Shown here: positions 8,740-17,229 of the stretch, piece after piece
Numbering within the stretch: the first letter of the stretch is position 1
How the letters are laid out: the number at the start of each line of letters is the position of its first letter
DNA from: Cystobacter ferrugineus
Lineage (GTDB): Bacteria; Myxococcota; Myxococcia; Myxococcales; Myxococcaceae
NCBI RefSeq assembly: GCF_001887355.1
Contig: NZ_MPIN01000005.1
Span: forward strand, 302,407 to 366,406
Direction: 5' to 3'
DNA length: 64,000 nucleotides
Program-made: the position numbers and the translations under genes
Notes under the pieces: model-generated
What the model was told of the DNA's origin: nothing
Databases searched by the model: none
What the model saw: only the letters and a program-made list of their open reading frames with translations

Positions 8740-11700
8740 TTGCAGGTTCCATCACGCGAAGCGTTGCTGTCGGAGTTGGATTCCCTGGGGTACGGAGCCC
8801 GCATCGCGCGAGTGGCCACCCTGGGACGCGACACCCAGGGGACCCCCGAGCTGACCCGGCTCATGGCCGAGTTCCTCTCCGGTGACGCCTACGAAGCATG
8901 CCTCGCGCTCGAGCTGGCCCGTGGCGCTCGCGACGAAGCCACCCTGCTGCGAGGCCTCACCCATCCCTCCTGCCTCGTGCGCGGCCGGGCCGCCGCCTTC
9001 GCCGGGGACTTCATCCAGGACGACGCGGCCCTCGAGCGGGCCCTTCCGGACCTGGCGCCCTTCGTCCGGCGCCGCATCCTCAAGGGCGTGGCACTCGCCC
9101 GGAGAGGGGCACTCGCGGCCCGCCTGCTCCCCTCCGTCCACTCCCGCCACGGTGCCGCCGAGGCCGCCCTCCTCCTGCCCGCCCTGGACGCGGAGGTGGT
9201 GCGCCAACTCCTGCCGCGGCTCGGACACGAGGTGCATGGCTGGCGCACCCTCGTCCACCGCCATCCGGACGTGGTGCTGGGCTTCATCCAATCGGACCTC
9301 GCCCACACACCGGAGCGCGAGCGCGAGCAACGCGCCACCACCTACCTGGCCGCACTGGAAGAGCTGTCGCTGGAGCATGGCGAGGCGGTGCTCGCCCTGG
9401 TCTGGGAGCTCCTCCCCCCGGGCGCCCTGTCGAGAAGCGTCGAGTCCACCCTGCTGCCGCGGCTCATGCGAAACCACCCCGAGCAGGTCGCCGCGTTCCT
9501 CGCACGCCCGGCGTACCGCCAGCGGCTGAACGAACGAGGCATCCCCAGGAGCGTGCTGCGCCGGGCCCGGGCCTTCTCTCATGCACAGCGTGTCGCCCTC
9601 TGGAGAGCCCTCGCGGACGCCATCTATCACCTCGGGGTATTCTTCGAGGCGCTGCCTCCCTCCGGGCGCGCGGCCGTCTATATCGAGGGCGGGGCACCTC
9701 GCATCCAGTACCCCTTGTTGGTCAAGGCCCTGCCCCATCCCTTCCGTGATGCCGAGGCCACGCGCCTGCTCCGCCTCGAGGTGGAGCAGGAGCTCAGCAC
9801 CCTCGCCCTGCGCGACATCGAGCACGCGCGCGAGCCCCTCCAGAAGGCGGCCCTCGCCAGCAACGCCACGGCTCGTGCCCGCGCACTCGAGCTGCTCGTG
9901 GACTGCACCGGGGGATCCCGCCGTGGAATGGGGGAGACGCTCGCATTCCTCGCGCGCATCAAGAACGAGCAGGATCCGGTACGCGCCGACGTCATGGGCG
10001 CACTGTCACGGGTCCCGCCGTCCGTCTTCACCTCCGAGCATGTCCCCGCCCTGGAGACGCTGGTGACAGCCGTCCTCGATGCGCGGGACACCTCACGCGG
10101 CACGGAGTCCATGCTGCGGAAGTTGATCTTCAACCTCCTCCGCGCTCACGCCACCTCTCCCGGTAGCCCCCTCTTCCGCTTCGCCCTGGACACGCTGCGC
10201 AAACTGGCGGGCCGGTCCGAGGCCCTCGAGTTTCCCTCGCTGGAGAACCTGCCGCACGGCACCGAGCACCTCATCCTCGAGGCCCTGCTCCCCAGGATAC
10301 AGGCCGCGGAGCCGCGGGAGCGCAACCCCCTCGTCATCGCCCTGGCCCAGGCGCTCGGAAGGCGCGCGTGGAAGCTGGACACGCTCCAGACCCTGCTCGA
10401 GCGCATCACCGAGGAAGACACCGACACGTTCGCGCTCCACGCCATTCAGCCCTGGCTCGCTCCGCCGCGCACGCGCGATGCCCGGGTTCGCAAGCTGCTC
10501 GACCTCGACGAGAGCGTCATCAATCTCGACCCCGTCTTCCATCACCTGCACCGGCGCCGTCAGGAGTGGCTGGACCCCTTCCTCCAGGGACGCAAGCTCC
10601 CGGGCCGCTTCCTCTTCGGTTGGACGCCCTGGATGCCTCGGGTCACCCATGGATTCCAGCGGTGGCTGCCGCGCCAGCAGGCCAGCTTCCGCGAGCAACT
10701 CCTGCGCTCCGCGCGCGACATGGAACGTAGCACGACCCAACGGCTGGACGACCTGTGGACCCTCCCCCGCCTCCAGGTCACCCGGGTGGAGGATCTCACG
10801 TCCTTCTTCCACTCGGAGGAGGTGCCCGTGGTGGAGGGAGCGCTCGGCGCGCTCGCGTGGATGGACCAGCCGGAGCAGGCGTTGCCCGTGCTGCTGGAAT
10901 CCCTCGACGGAGACAGGGCCCGGGTGGCCATGTACGCGCTGCCCCGGGTGGCGCACCGCATGCCCCCCGGAAGGCTCTCCGCCCTGCTGGCCGGGTTGCT
11001 CGCGCGCGAGCGGCTCAAGGTGACCGCGCGCAAGGAGGCCGTGCGGATGCTCGGCACCTTCCGGACTCCCCGGAGCCTGGCCCTGCTGCGCCAGCAATGG
11101 GACACGCCCGGAGTCCACCGGGACGTCCGCATCGCCGTGGGACATGCCGCACGCCGGCTGCTCGACGAGGAGCCCGCCTGGGAGCTGCTGGAGTCCCTGG
11201 CCCGAAGCCCGGACGTGGATGAGGCCGTGAGCCTCCTGAGCCCCCGCCCCGCGACGCTCCCCCCGAGTCTCCGCCCCCGCTATGCCGCCCTCCTGCTGGA
11301 GGTGGCCCGGCGTCCAGAGCTCCACGTGCGCCGCAAGGCCTTCAACTTGCTCCCGGATTGGTCCGGGGGAGCGGAGGAGCTGATCGCCCGCGCCGCGGCC
11401 GGGTACGTGCTGGAGCTTTCCCTCCGCGCCGGATGGCAGGAAGCGGTGCAGGCCCTGGTGCAGGCGGTGCGTGACGGGAGGGCCTTCGAGCACCTCGTGT
11501 CCTGCGCGGCGGCGCTCCTCTCCGCGCCCGTCTCCGAGACGGAAGACGCCAGGTCCGGGCGAGACGTCCCGGCACGCCAGCGGCTGAAGGCGCTGTGCCA
11601 GTCCCTGCTGGCGCTGCCCGGACCGGTGCGCCAGCGCCTGCGAACGCGCCTCGACGAAGTGGCGCGCGTGTTGAATCGGGACGAGGCCCTGTGGCCCGAG

Positions 11701-12054
11701 AGCGCCGCGCTTCGTCTGGCCGGGCTCGATTGGCGCGAGGCCGATGTGCCCTCGACGGTGCTGCTCGCATTGGAGGAGGAGACCCGTGAGGAGCCCTTCC
11801 TGGCTCCGCGACTCGCCGCCGAGGTGGCCGCCGCGGTGGGCCCGAAAGATGCCGAGTGGAGGCCCGAGGTCCTGCTGGAGGTCGCGGACCGGGTGGGCCC
11901 CAGGTTGCCGCTGGTGGCCGTGGCCCTCGTCTCCGCCGCCGGACAACGGCTGAGCTGGCATGAGAGCGCGGCACGACGCCTGCGCGCGTTGCGCCAGCAC
12001 CCGCGTGCCGCCGTCCGGACCGCGGCCTACGCCACCGTCACCGCGAGCGAGTAG
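8740..12054 (+). CDS. Large HEAT-like alpha-solenoid protein, function unknown
   Basis: A 1104-residue protein starting at TTG 8740 behind a very strong ribosome site (AAGGAGGGAGGAG, 8725-8737), which decides the start. There is no signal peptide or membrane segment, so it should be cytoplasmic. The whole chain is a run of degenerate helical pairs rich in Leu, Ala and Arg, for example TLLRGLTHPSCLVRGRAAAF and SALLAGLLARERLKVTARKE, with the periodic Ala/Leu/Pro pattern of HEAT repeats. No catalytic motif is visible. It probably serves as a scaffold. It is divergent from the ankyrin lipoprotein with about 300 bases between them. The protein family was not recognised more precisely. Confidence 0.85.
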   Translation: MQVPSREALLSELDSLGYGARIARVATLGRDTQGTPELTRLMAEFLSGDAYEACLALELARGARDEATLLRGLTHPSCLVRGRAAAFAGDFIQDDAALERALPDLAPFVRRRILKGVALARRGALAARLLPSVHSRHGAAEAALLLPALDAEVVRQLLPRLGHEVHGWRTLVHRHPDVVLGFIQSDLAHTPEREREQRATTYLAALEELSLEHGEAVLALVWELLPPGALSRSVESTLLPRLMRNHPEQVAAFLARPAYRQRLNERGIPRSVLRRARAFSHAQRVALWRALADAIYHLGVFFEALPPSGRAAVYIEGGAPRIQYPLLVKALPHPFRDAEATRLLRLEVEQELSTLALRDIEHAREPLQKAALASNATARARALELLVDCTGGSRRGMGETLAFLARIKNEQDPVRADVMGALSRVPPSVFTSEHVPALETLVTAVLDARDTSRGTESMLRKLIFNLLRAHATSPGSPLFRFALDTLRKLAGRSEALEFPSLENLPHGTEHLILEALLPRIQAAEPRERNPLVIALAQALGRRAWKLDTLQTLLERITEEDTDTFALHAIQPWLAPPRTRDARVRKLLDLDESVINLDPVFHHLHRRRQEWLDPFLQGRKLPGRFLFGWTPWMPRVTHGFQRWLPRQQASFREQLLRSARDMERSTTQRLDDLWTLPRLQVTRVEDLTSFFHSEEVPVVEGALGALAWMDQPEQALPVLLESLDGDRARVAMYALPRVAHRMPPGRLSALLAGLLARERLKVTARKEAVRMLGTFRTPRSLALLRQQWDTPGVHRDVRIAVGHAARRLLDEEPAWELLESLARSPDVDEAVSLLSPRPATLPPSLRPRYAALLLEVARRPELHVRRKAFNLLPDWSGGAEELIARAAAGYVLELSLRAGWQEAVQALVQAVRDGRAFEHLVSCAAALLSAPVSETEDARSGRDVPARQRLKALCQSLLALPGPVRQRLRTRLDEVARVLNRDEALWPESAALRLAGLDWREADVPSTVLLALEEETREEPFLAPRLAAEVAAAVGPKDAEWRPEVLLEVADRVGPRLPLVAVALVSAAGQRLSWHESAARRLRALRQHPRAAVRTAAYATVTASE

Positions 12055-12140
12055 GCCCTCCATGGAGAGCGCATCAAGCGGCAACGCGAGCTGGCGAAGG
12101 CGGCAAATAATGCGACGCGCCGATGCTCTCGGTTGAGTCC

Positions 12141-12169
12141 GCGCAGCAGCCATGGCCAGCGTGCTGCGC
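12141..12169. terminator. Hairpin between convergent genes
   Basis: An 8-bp perfect stem (GCGCAGCA at 12141-12148 with TGCTGCGC at 12162-12169) lies between the stop of the HEAT protein and the stop of the small lipoprotein. There is no T-run. It could end transcription from either side. The rest of 12055-12218 holds nothing recognisable. Confidence 0.35.
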
Positions 12170-12218
12170 GAACAGTGCTCGTACACCTTCCACGGCTAAA
12201 GCCTGTCGCGACCTGCTC

Positions 12219-12551
12219 CTAGCAGGCATTGCAGCCGGTGGACTGCCAGCTCCCGCACGAATTGGTGCCATTCGTGTAACAGCAATACCGTCGACGGGAG
12301 GTCTGGCCAGGGTAGGCCAGAGAGGAGACCTGCCCCGGAGCGGAGATGGGGGCGATCGAGCAGGAGCCACAGCTCCCATAGCTGTACTCGTAATCACACA
12401 AGGCCTGGCTGGTCGGCCCCCCATTGTCCGACGTTGCCTCCTGCCCCGCCTCGCCTCCAGGAGCAGGTGTCTCGGTGGGCTCCTCCATGGAACCACCACA
12501 GGCTCCCGTCAGCAGGAACAGTCCGACCAGGCAATGACGCAGGTACTTCAT
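12219..12551 (-). CDS. Small Cys-rich lipoprotein
   Basis: 110 residues from the ATG at 12551, which has GGAGG six bases upstream; an in-frame TTG at 12557 overlaps this spacing and is less likely. A lipoprotein signal peptide ends at LLTGAC, so the mature protein begins at about Cys19 and should be anchored in the envelope. A flexible Pro/Glu/Gly stretch follows (about 20-50). The C-terminal 60 residues carry nine cysteines, including CGSCS, YCCY and a terminal CNAC, consistent with a disulfide-knotted domain. Peptides of this form are common among myxobacterial lipoproteins. No function is known from sequence. It lies just downstream of recG on the same strand with 66 bases between them. 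Confidence 0.8.
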   Translation of the reverse strand: MKYLRHCLVGLFLLTGACGGSMEEPTETPAPGGEAGQEATSDNGGPTSQALCDYEYSYGSCGSCSIAPISAPGQVSSLAYPGQTSRRRYCCYTNGTNSCGSWQSTGCNAC

Positions 12552-12617
12552 CTTCAACCTCCGCGTGGGTGAGTCGGAGGAGTGTAGCGCGGGTGGTGGA
12601 GACCTCGGCCGTCGTTT

Positions 12618-15407
12618 CTAACCAACGCGGGCCAGGGCGAGCCGGCCCTCCCAGCGCTCCTCGAGCGCCTTGACCAGGCCCTGGTGCTCGGGGGCCCGGA
12701 GCTGGGAGTCCCGGGCGAGGATGGCGCGCGCCTCCTGCTGCGCGAGCGAGATCAAATCTCCATCCCGGGCGAGGTTGGCCACCGCGAGCTCGGGCAGACC
12801 GCTCTGGCGCGTGCCGAGGAACTCCCCCGGGCCGCGGATCTCCAGGTCCTTCTCCGCGATGACGAAGCCGTCGCTGCTGTGCTCCATGACGCCCAGCCGC
12901 TCCGAGGACTCCAGCGAGGAGCGCGCCAGATTGGCCACGAGGAAGCAGTAGCTCTCCGCCGCGCCACGGCCCACGCGGCCCCGGAGCTGGTGGAGCTGGG
13001 ACAGGCCGAAGCGCTCGGCGGACTCGATGGCCATCACCGACGCGTTGGGCACGTCCACGCCCACTTCCACCACCGTGGTGCACACGAGGATCTGGATCTG
13101 TCCCGCCCGGAAGGCGTCCATCACCGCGTCCTTCTCCTCGGGCTTCATGCGCCCGTGGAGCAGCCCCACCTCCACGCCGGGGAAGACCTGCCGCAGCTTG
13201 TCCACGCCCCGCGTGGCGTCCTCCAGGTCCAGCTTCTCCGACTCCTCCACGAGCGGATACACGACGTAGGCCTGATGGCCCTTGGCCACCTCGGCCGCCA
13301 CGGCCTCGTAGACACGCGCGCGTTGTTTGTCATTGAAGACGCGCGTCTTCACCGGCGTGCGGCCCGGGGGCAGCTCGTCGATGACGGAGACGTCCAAATC
13401 CCCATACAGCGTCATGGCCAGCGTGCGGGGGATGGGCGTGGCCGTCATCACCAGCACGTCCGGGAACACGCCCTTGCTCATGAGCATGTGGCGCTGGAGC
13501 ACGCCGAAGCGGTGCTGCTCGTCGATCACCACGAAGCCGAGCTTGTCGAAGGCGATGCCCTCCTGGATGAGGGCATGCGTGCCCACCGCCAGGTGGATCT
13601 CCCCGCGCGCCACGGCCTCGCGCACCTCGCGCTTCTTCTTCGCCGTCCCCGACGCGCTCACCAGGCCCACCTTGAAGCCCAGCGGCTCGAGCAGCCTGCG
13701 GAAGGTGCGCTCGTGCTGCTCGGCGAGGATCTCCGTGGGCGCCATCACCGCCACCTGGTAGCCATCGCGCAGCGCCACGAGCGCGGACACCACCGCCACC
13801 GCCGTCTTGCCCGAGCCCACGTCGCCCTGCACCAGCCGGTTCATCGGCTCGTCGTGGCCCATGTCCTGGGCGATCTCCTCGATGACGCGCTTCTGCGCCC
13901 CGGTGAGCTCGAAGGGCAGCGCCGCGCGCGCCTCGGCCAGACGCGCGGCCGACACGTCGAAGGCAATCCCCTTCTCCGTCTTCTTGCCCTGGCGCTTGAG
14001 CCCCATGCCCAGTTGCAGGAAGAAGAGCTCGTCGAACGCCAGACGCCGGTGGGCCGGGCTCAGGTGCTTGTCCAGCATCTCCGGCTCCGCGTTGCCCGCC
14101 GGGAAGTGGATGGCCCGCAGCGCCTCGGGCAGCGTCATCAGCTCCAGCTTCTCGCGCAGGGTCGCCGGCAGCGGCTCCTCCACGTGGATCGCATAGGACT
14201 CGCTCACCACCGAGGCCAGCTCGCGGAACGAGCGTTGGTCGCCCCGCTCGAAGCCCGGGTACACGGGGACGATGCGGTTGAAGTGCACCGAGGACACCTC
14301 GAGGTCCTCCGCGGGCTCGATCTCCGGGTGGGACATCTCACGGCCGGACAGGGAGGCGCGCACCTCGCCCGAGAGCACCAGGCGCTTGCCCACGGGGAAG
14401 CGCTGCTGGAGCCAGGGGCCGGCGTTGAAGTACGTGGCGGCGATGCTCCCCGTGCGGTCCGCCACCACGGCGCGGAACATGCGCTTGCCGCCGGTGCGGC
14501 TCGGCACGAAGTCCGCCACCTTCACCACGCCCACCGTCACGCCGCGCTCTCCCGGCATCAGCTCGGAGATGGTCTGCAGCTTGCGCCGGTCCTCGTAGCA
14601 GCGCGGCAGCAGGAAGAGGATGTCCCCCACCCGACGCAGGCCTTTCTTGTTGAGCGCCGCCAGCAGCCGGGGGCCGAGCTTCTTGCCCATCGTCTTGAGG
14701 GGGATGGCCAGCGGCCCCGAGCGCGGAGCGATGGACAACAGCTTCGCCTCGGCGCGCGACTCTTCCTGGCCCTTGGCCACCCGCTTCTTCTTGCGCCGGG
14801 CGGGCGCCTTGTCGTCGGCGGGAGGCACGGGCGCGCTCCCCTTGGAGGGCGGAGGAGGGCGCGCCGCGGAGGGAGGCGGCGTGGCGGAGGCAGGCCGTGC
14901 CGCGGGGGAAGCCACCACCGGAGGGGAAGGCCGCGCCGCCGGGGGACGCCCGGGCTCGGGCGGCCGAGGGGGCGGCGTGTTCCGGGGCTCCGGGGCGCCA
15001 CGCAGGGGCTCGGTGGACTTCCAGGCGGGCACGAGCCCGGACTTCAGCCTGCCGGGCCCCTCCCCTGGCCTCACCGGGACGGTGGCCACCTGGGCGAGCT
15101 CCTCGGGGAGGGGGACGCCACTCAAGCGCAGGCCGGCCACCACGCCGCGCAGGGCGTCCTTGCGCCGCTCCAGGGTGGGATGATCGACGTGGGGCAGCGC
15201 GGCGCGCAGGTGCCGGAGCGCCTCCGCGTCCACCCCGGTGGCTCCCGCGAGCGCGCTCTCCAGGAGGACGCGCAGGTTCTTCACCGTGGACAGGTGGGCG
15301 AAATCACTCCGGCAGGCGTACCGCATGGGTCCAACGAGGCTGGCGAGCGGATGGTTCACGGTCTTGTCCAAATGTTCAGTGTAAACCGCGCCCTGCTCGC
15401 CGCCCAT
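12618..15407 (-). CDS. recG: ATP-dependent DNA helicase RecG with long N-terminal extension
   Basis: RecG remodels stalled replication forks and Holliday junctions. Residues from about 240 to the end match the family: OB-fold wedge domain (about 285-375), then two helicase domains with Walker A GDVGSGKT (528-535), DEQH box (629-632), TATPIPRTLAMT (655-666) and motif VI QLRGRVGRG (807-815). The end has the TRG-like EIRGPGEFLGTRQSGLP. Typical RecG is about 690 residues. This protein has 929 because of an extra 230 at the front: a helical segment (about 35-105) and then a Pro/Ala-rich linker ending in a Lys/Arg patch (ARRKKKRVAK). The start at 15407 has no clear ribosome site; ATG 15326 would trim 27 residues and keep the extension. 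Confidence 0.96.
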   Translation of the reverse strand: MGGEQGAVYTEHLDKTVNHPLASLVGPMRYACRSDFAHLSTVKNLRVLLESALAGATGVDAEALRHLRAALPHVDHPTLERRKDALRGVVAGLRLSGVPLPEELAQVATVPVRPGEGPGRLKSGLVPAWKSTEPLRGAPEPRNTPPPRPPEPGRPPAARPSPPVVASPAARPASATPPPSAARPPPPSKGSAPVPPADDKAPARRKKKRVAKGQEESRAEAKLLSIAPRSGPLAIPLKTMGKKLGPRLLAALNKKGLRRVGDILFLLPRCYEDRRKLQTISELMPGERGVTVGVVKVADFVPSRTGGKRMFRAVVADRTGSIAATYFNAGPWLQQRFPVGKRLVLSGEVRASLSGREMSHPEIEPAEDLEVSSVHFNRIVPVYPGFERGDQRSFRELASVVSESYAIHVEEPLPATLREKLELMTLPEALRAIHFPAGNAEPEMLDKHLSPAHRRLAFDELFFLQLGMGLKRQGKKTEKGIAFDVSAARLAEARAALPFELTGAQKRVIEEIAQDMGHDEPMNRLVQGDVGSGKTAVAVVSALVALRDGYQVAVMAPTEILAEQHERTFRRLLEPLGFKVGLVSASGTAKKKREVREAVARGEIHLAVGTHALIQEGIAFDKLGFVVIDEQHRFGVLQRHMLMSKGVFPDVLVMTATPIPRTLAMTLYGDLDVSVIDELPPGRTPVKTRVFNDKQRARVYEAVAAEVAKGHQAYVVYPLVEESEKLDLEDATRGVDKLRQVFPGVEVGLLHGRMKPEEKDAVMDAFRAGQIQILVCTTVVEVGVDVPNASVMAIESAERFGLSQLHQLRGRVGRGAAESYCFLVANLARSSLESSERLGVMEHSSDGFVIAEKDLEIRGPGEFLGTRQSGLPELAVANLARDGDLISLAQQEARAILARDSQLRAPEHQGLVKALEERWEGRLALARVG

Positions 15408-15419
15408 CCAAACGAGAAA

Positions 15420-15445
15420 GGGGAGCGGGCTCGCGCGCGCTCCCC
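15420..15445 (-). terminator. Rho-independent terminator of greA
   Basis: Read on the minus strand, a perfect 8-bp GC stem (GGGGAGCG/CGCTCCCC) closes a 10-base loop and is followed at once by TTTCTCGTTT. It lies 25 bases past the greA stop codon, just before the recG start, and should separate the two transcripts. Confidence 0.75.
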
Positions 15446-15470
15446 TGTCCGACTGCTCTCGGCCGAAGGC

Positions 15471-15983
15471 TCAGGACTCCGGAAGCGGCTCGTCCTCGGG
15501 ATCCTCGAAGCGGATGGCCTGGACCTCGTACTCGCGCACGCCGCCGGGGCTCTGCACGGTGGCGATGTCGCCCTCCTTCTTGCCGATGAGCGCGCGGGCC
15601 ACCGGCGACGTCACGGCGATCCACCGCTTCTTCAGGTCCGCCTCCAGCTCGCCCACCAGGCGGTAGGACACCGTCTTGTCGGACTCCACGTCCAGCAAGT
15701 CCACGGTGGCGCCGAAGACGACCTTGTCACCGCCGAGCTTGGCCGGATCGATGACCTCGGCCCGGGCAATCCAGTCATTGAGGTCCAGGATGCGGCCCTC
15801 GATGTGGGACTGCTTCTCCTTGGCCGCGTGGTACTCGGCATTCTCGCGCAGGTCTCCGTGCGCGCGCGCCACTTCAATCTCCCGGGAGATTTTTCCGCGC
15901 TCAACGGACTGAAGGTGCTTCAGCTCCGCCTTCAGCTTCCGCAGACCTGACGGGGTCATCGGAATGTTCCCGCTGCCGGTCAT
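15471..15983 (-). CDS. greA: Transcription elongation factor GreA
   Basis: 170 residues. GreA inserts its coiled coil into the secondary channel of RNA polymerase and stimulates cleavage of backtracked RNA. The start at ATG 15983 is set by AAGGAG eight bases upstream; the frame extends further upstream to 16133, but that part does not resemble GreA. The N-terminal coiled coil (about 8-80) carries the family pattern MTPSGLRKLKAELKHL and, at the tip, the acidic pair in GDLRENAEYHAAKE, which contributes the catalytic Asp and Glu. The C-terminal FKBP-like domain (about 85-160) has GATVDLLDVES and SPVARALIGKKEGD. It is slightly longer than the usual 158 residues owing to a short acidic tail. Confidence 0.96.
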   Translation of the reverse strand: MTGSGNIPMTPSGLRKLKAELKHLQSVERGKISREIEVARAHGDLRENAEYHAAKEKQSHIEGRILDLNDWIARAEVIDPAKLGGDKVVFGATVDLLDVESDKTVSYRLVGELEADLKKRWIAVTSPVARALIGKKEGDIATVQSPGGVREYEVQAIRFEDPEDEPLPES

Positions 15984-16144
15984 CGACACCGCTCCTTCCC
16001 ACGTCCATTCGAGGTGAAGGCCGAGACCCGCCCCATCCGGTGGACGGGGGGCCTCGACCGAGGGGCGAAACTGTAGGAGACCGGCGCCTGCCCGGTCAAC
16101 GAAACCCGCGAGCCCCCACATAACTTCTGGCATGCTGACACACC

Positions 16145-16651
16145 GTGCTGTCCATCCAGGAATTGCGCGCGCTCGGCGCCTCCCTGCCCTCCGGGGCCTT
16201 CCGCCGTCAACTCGGTCCCTTCGTGCTCATCCAGCGAGCCCCGGGCCGCCCCTCCAGCGCGGTGCTCGAACCCACGCGCGTGGCCTCCTCCGGAGACATC
16301 GAGCGGGGCATGCTGTCGCTGCTCTTCGAGTTCGAGGATCTGCTCATCACCACGCTGCCGCCGCTGGCGCGCGTGGAGGCGCTGAGCGTGGGGCGGTTGC
16401 CCGACTGCGACGTGTTCGTGGATGATCCGTCCGTGTCCAAGCGCCACGCCGAGTTGCGGTGGACGGAGAGCCCGGCGCGCTGCACGGTGAAGGACCAGGG
16501 CTCCACCAACGGCACCTTCCTCAACGCCAACTCGCTGGGCACGCGCGAGGCGACGCTCAAGGACGGGGACATCCTGAGCTTTGGCAACGTGCAGTTCTGG
16601 TTCCTGATGACGGACACGCTGCACGCCCGGCTCCGGGCGACGCGGCGCTGA
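16145..16651 (+). CDS. FHA-domain protein
   Basis: 168 residues from GTG 16145. The C-terminal half (about 65-160) is a forkhead-associated domain that binds phosphothreonine peptides: VGRLPDCDVFVDDPSVSKRH carries the Gly-Arg and Ser-x-x-His pairs, and GSTNGTFLN gives the Asn-Gly-Thr turn. The first 60 residues form a small unrecognised region with no membrane segment, so it is probably cytoplasmic. Myxobacteria have many Ser/Thr kinases, and this protein is likely a reader of one of them (inferred). It is divergent from greA and convergent with the next gene, with 9 bases between stops. Confidence 0.88.
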   Translation: MLSIQELRALGASLPSGAFRRQLGPFVLIQRAPGRPSSAVLEPTRVASSGDIERGMLSLLFEFEDLLITTLPPLARVEALSVGRLPDCDVFVDDPSVSKRHAELRWTESPARCTVKDQGSTNGTFLNANSLGTREATLKDGDILSFGNVQFWFLMTDTLHARLRATRR

Positions 16652-16660
16652 AGCGAGCCC

Positions 16661-17161
16661 TCAGGGGAACGTGCCCGCGGCGGGGTTCTTGCGCGCGGTG
16701 GAGAAGGCGCCCCGGAGCGCGTCCACCGTGCCTCCCACCTCGCCCGCGTACTGCACGGCGTGGACGGTGTAGCGGTCCAACACGTCCTCCAGGCGCCCGT
16801 ACACCCGCTTGAGGTCCGCGTTGTTGCGCGACTCGAGCGCGCAGCGCGACTCCCGCTCGCGCAGCCGGCGCAGCCACCCGGTGCGGAAGCTCATCCACTG
16901 GGCATCCACGGTCTGGGCCGGCGAGGCGCGCACGAGCTTCTCGCGCGCGGACTCCAGCTCGGACCACAGCGCGTCCGCCGCGTCGAGGCACTCGCGGTAG
17001 GTGAGCACCGGCTCGTCGGACACGGAGCGCGAGGGGTTCATCGCCGCCACCGAGCGCGACACGCTGATGATGACCCCCAGACAGAACGCCACCACCACGA
17101 GGATGTAGAGACCGTAGGCGGCGGCGCGGAAGGGACGGTAGCGGGGGTCGGGCGTGGTCAC
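16661..17161 (-). CDS. Single-pass membrane protein of unknown function
   Basis: 166 residues from GTG 17161. A short Arg-rich N terminus precedes one hydrophobic segment (about 12-36, AAAYGLYILVVVAFCLGVII), so it is anchored in the inner membrane with the remainder probably in the periplasm. The rest is helical, with two Cys residues (in TYRECLDAADALW and ESRCALESR) that could form a disulfide. No family was recognised. It lies downstream of the TPR membrane protein on the same strand, with 68 bases between them, and may share its transcript. Confidence 0.72.
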   Translation of the reverse strand: MTTPDPRYRPFRAAAYGLYILVVVAFCLGVIISVSRSVAAMNPSRSVSDEPVLTYRECLDAADALWSELESAREKLVRASPAQTVDAQWMSFRTGWLRRLRERESRCALESRNNADLKRVYGRLEDVLDRYTVHAVQYAGEVGGTVDALRGAFSTARKNPAAGTFP

Positions 17162-17229
17162 GGGGCCCCCGTCTTACGACCGGGAGCCCCGCGTGGCAAC
17201 GCCTGAGAACACGTGGGCCCCGCGGGTGT

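Noticed and set aside
12684..15950. Plus-strand open frame of over 1000 codons across recG and greA
   Set aside because: It is the antisense of two clear genes; the translation is rich in Arg, His and Gly with no motifs and comes from the high GC bias at third positions.
15984..16133. N-terminal extension of GreA
   Set aside because: The GreA family begins at the residues after ATG 15983, which has a good ribosome site; the extra codons have no family match.
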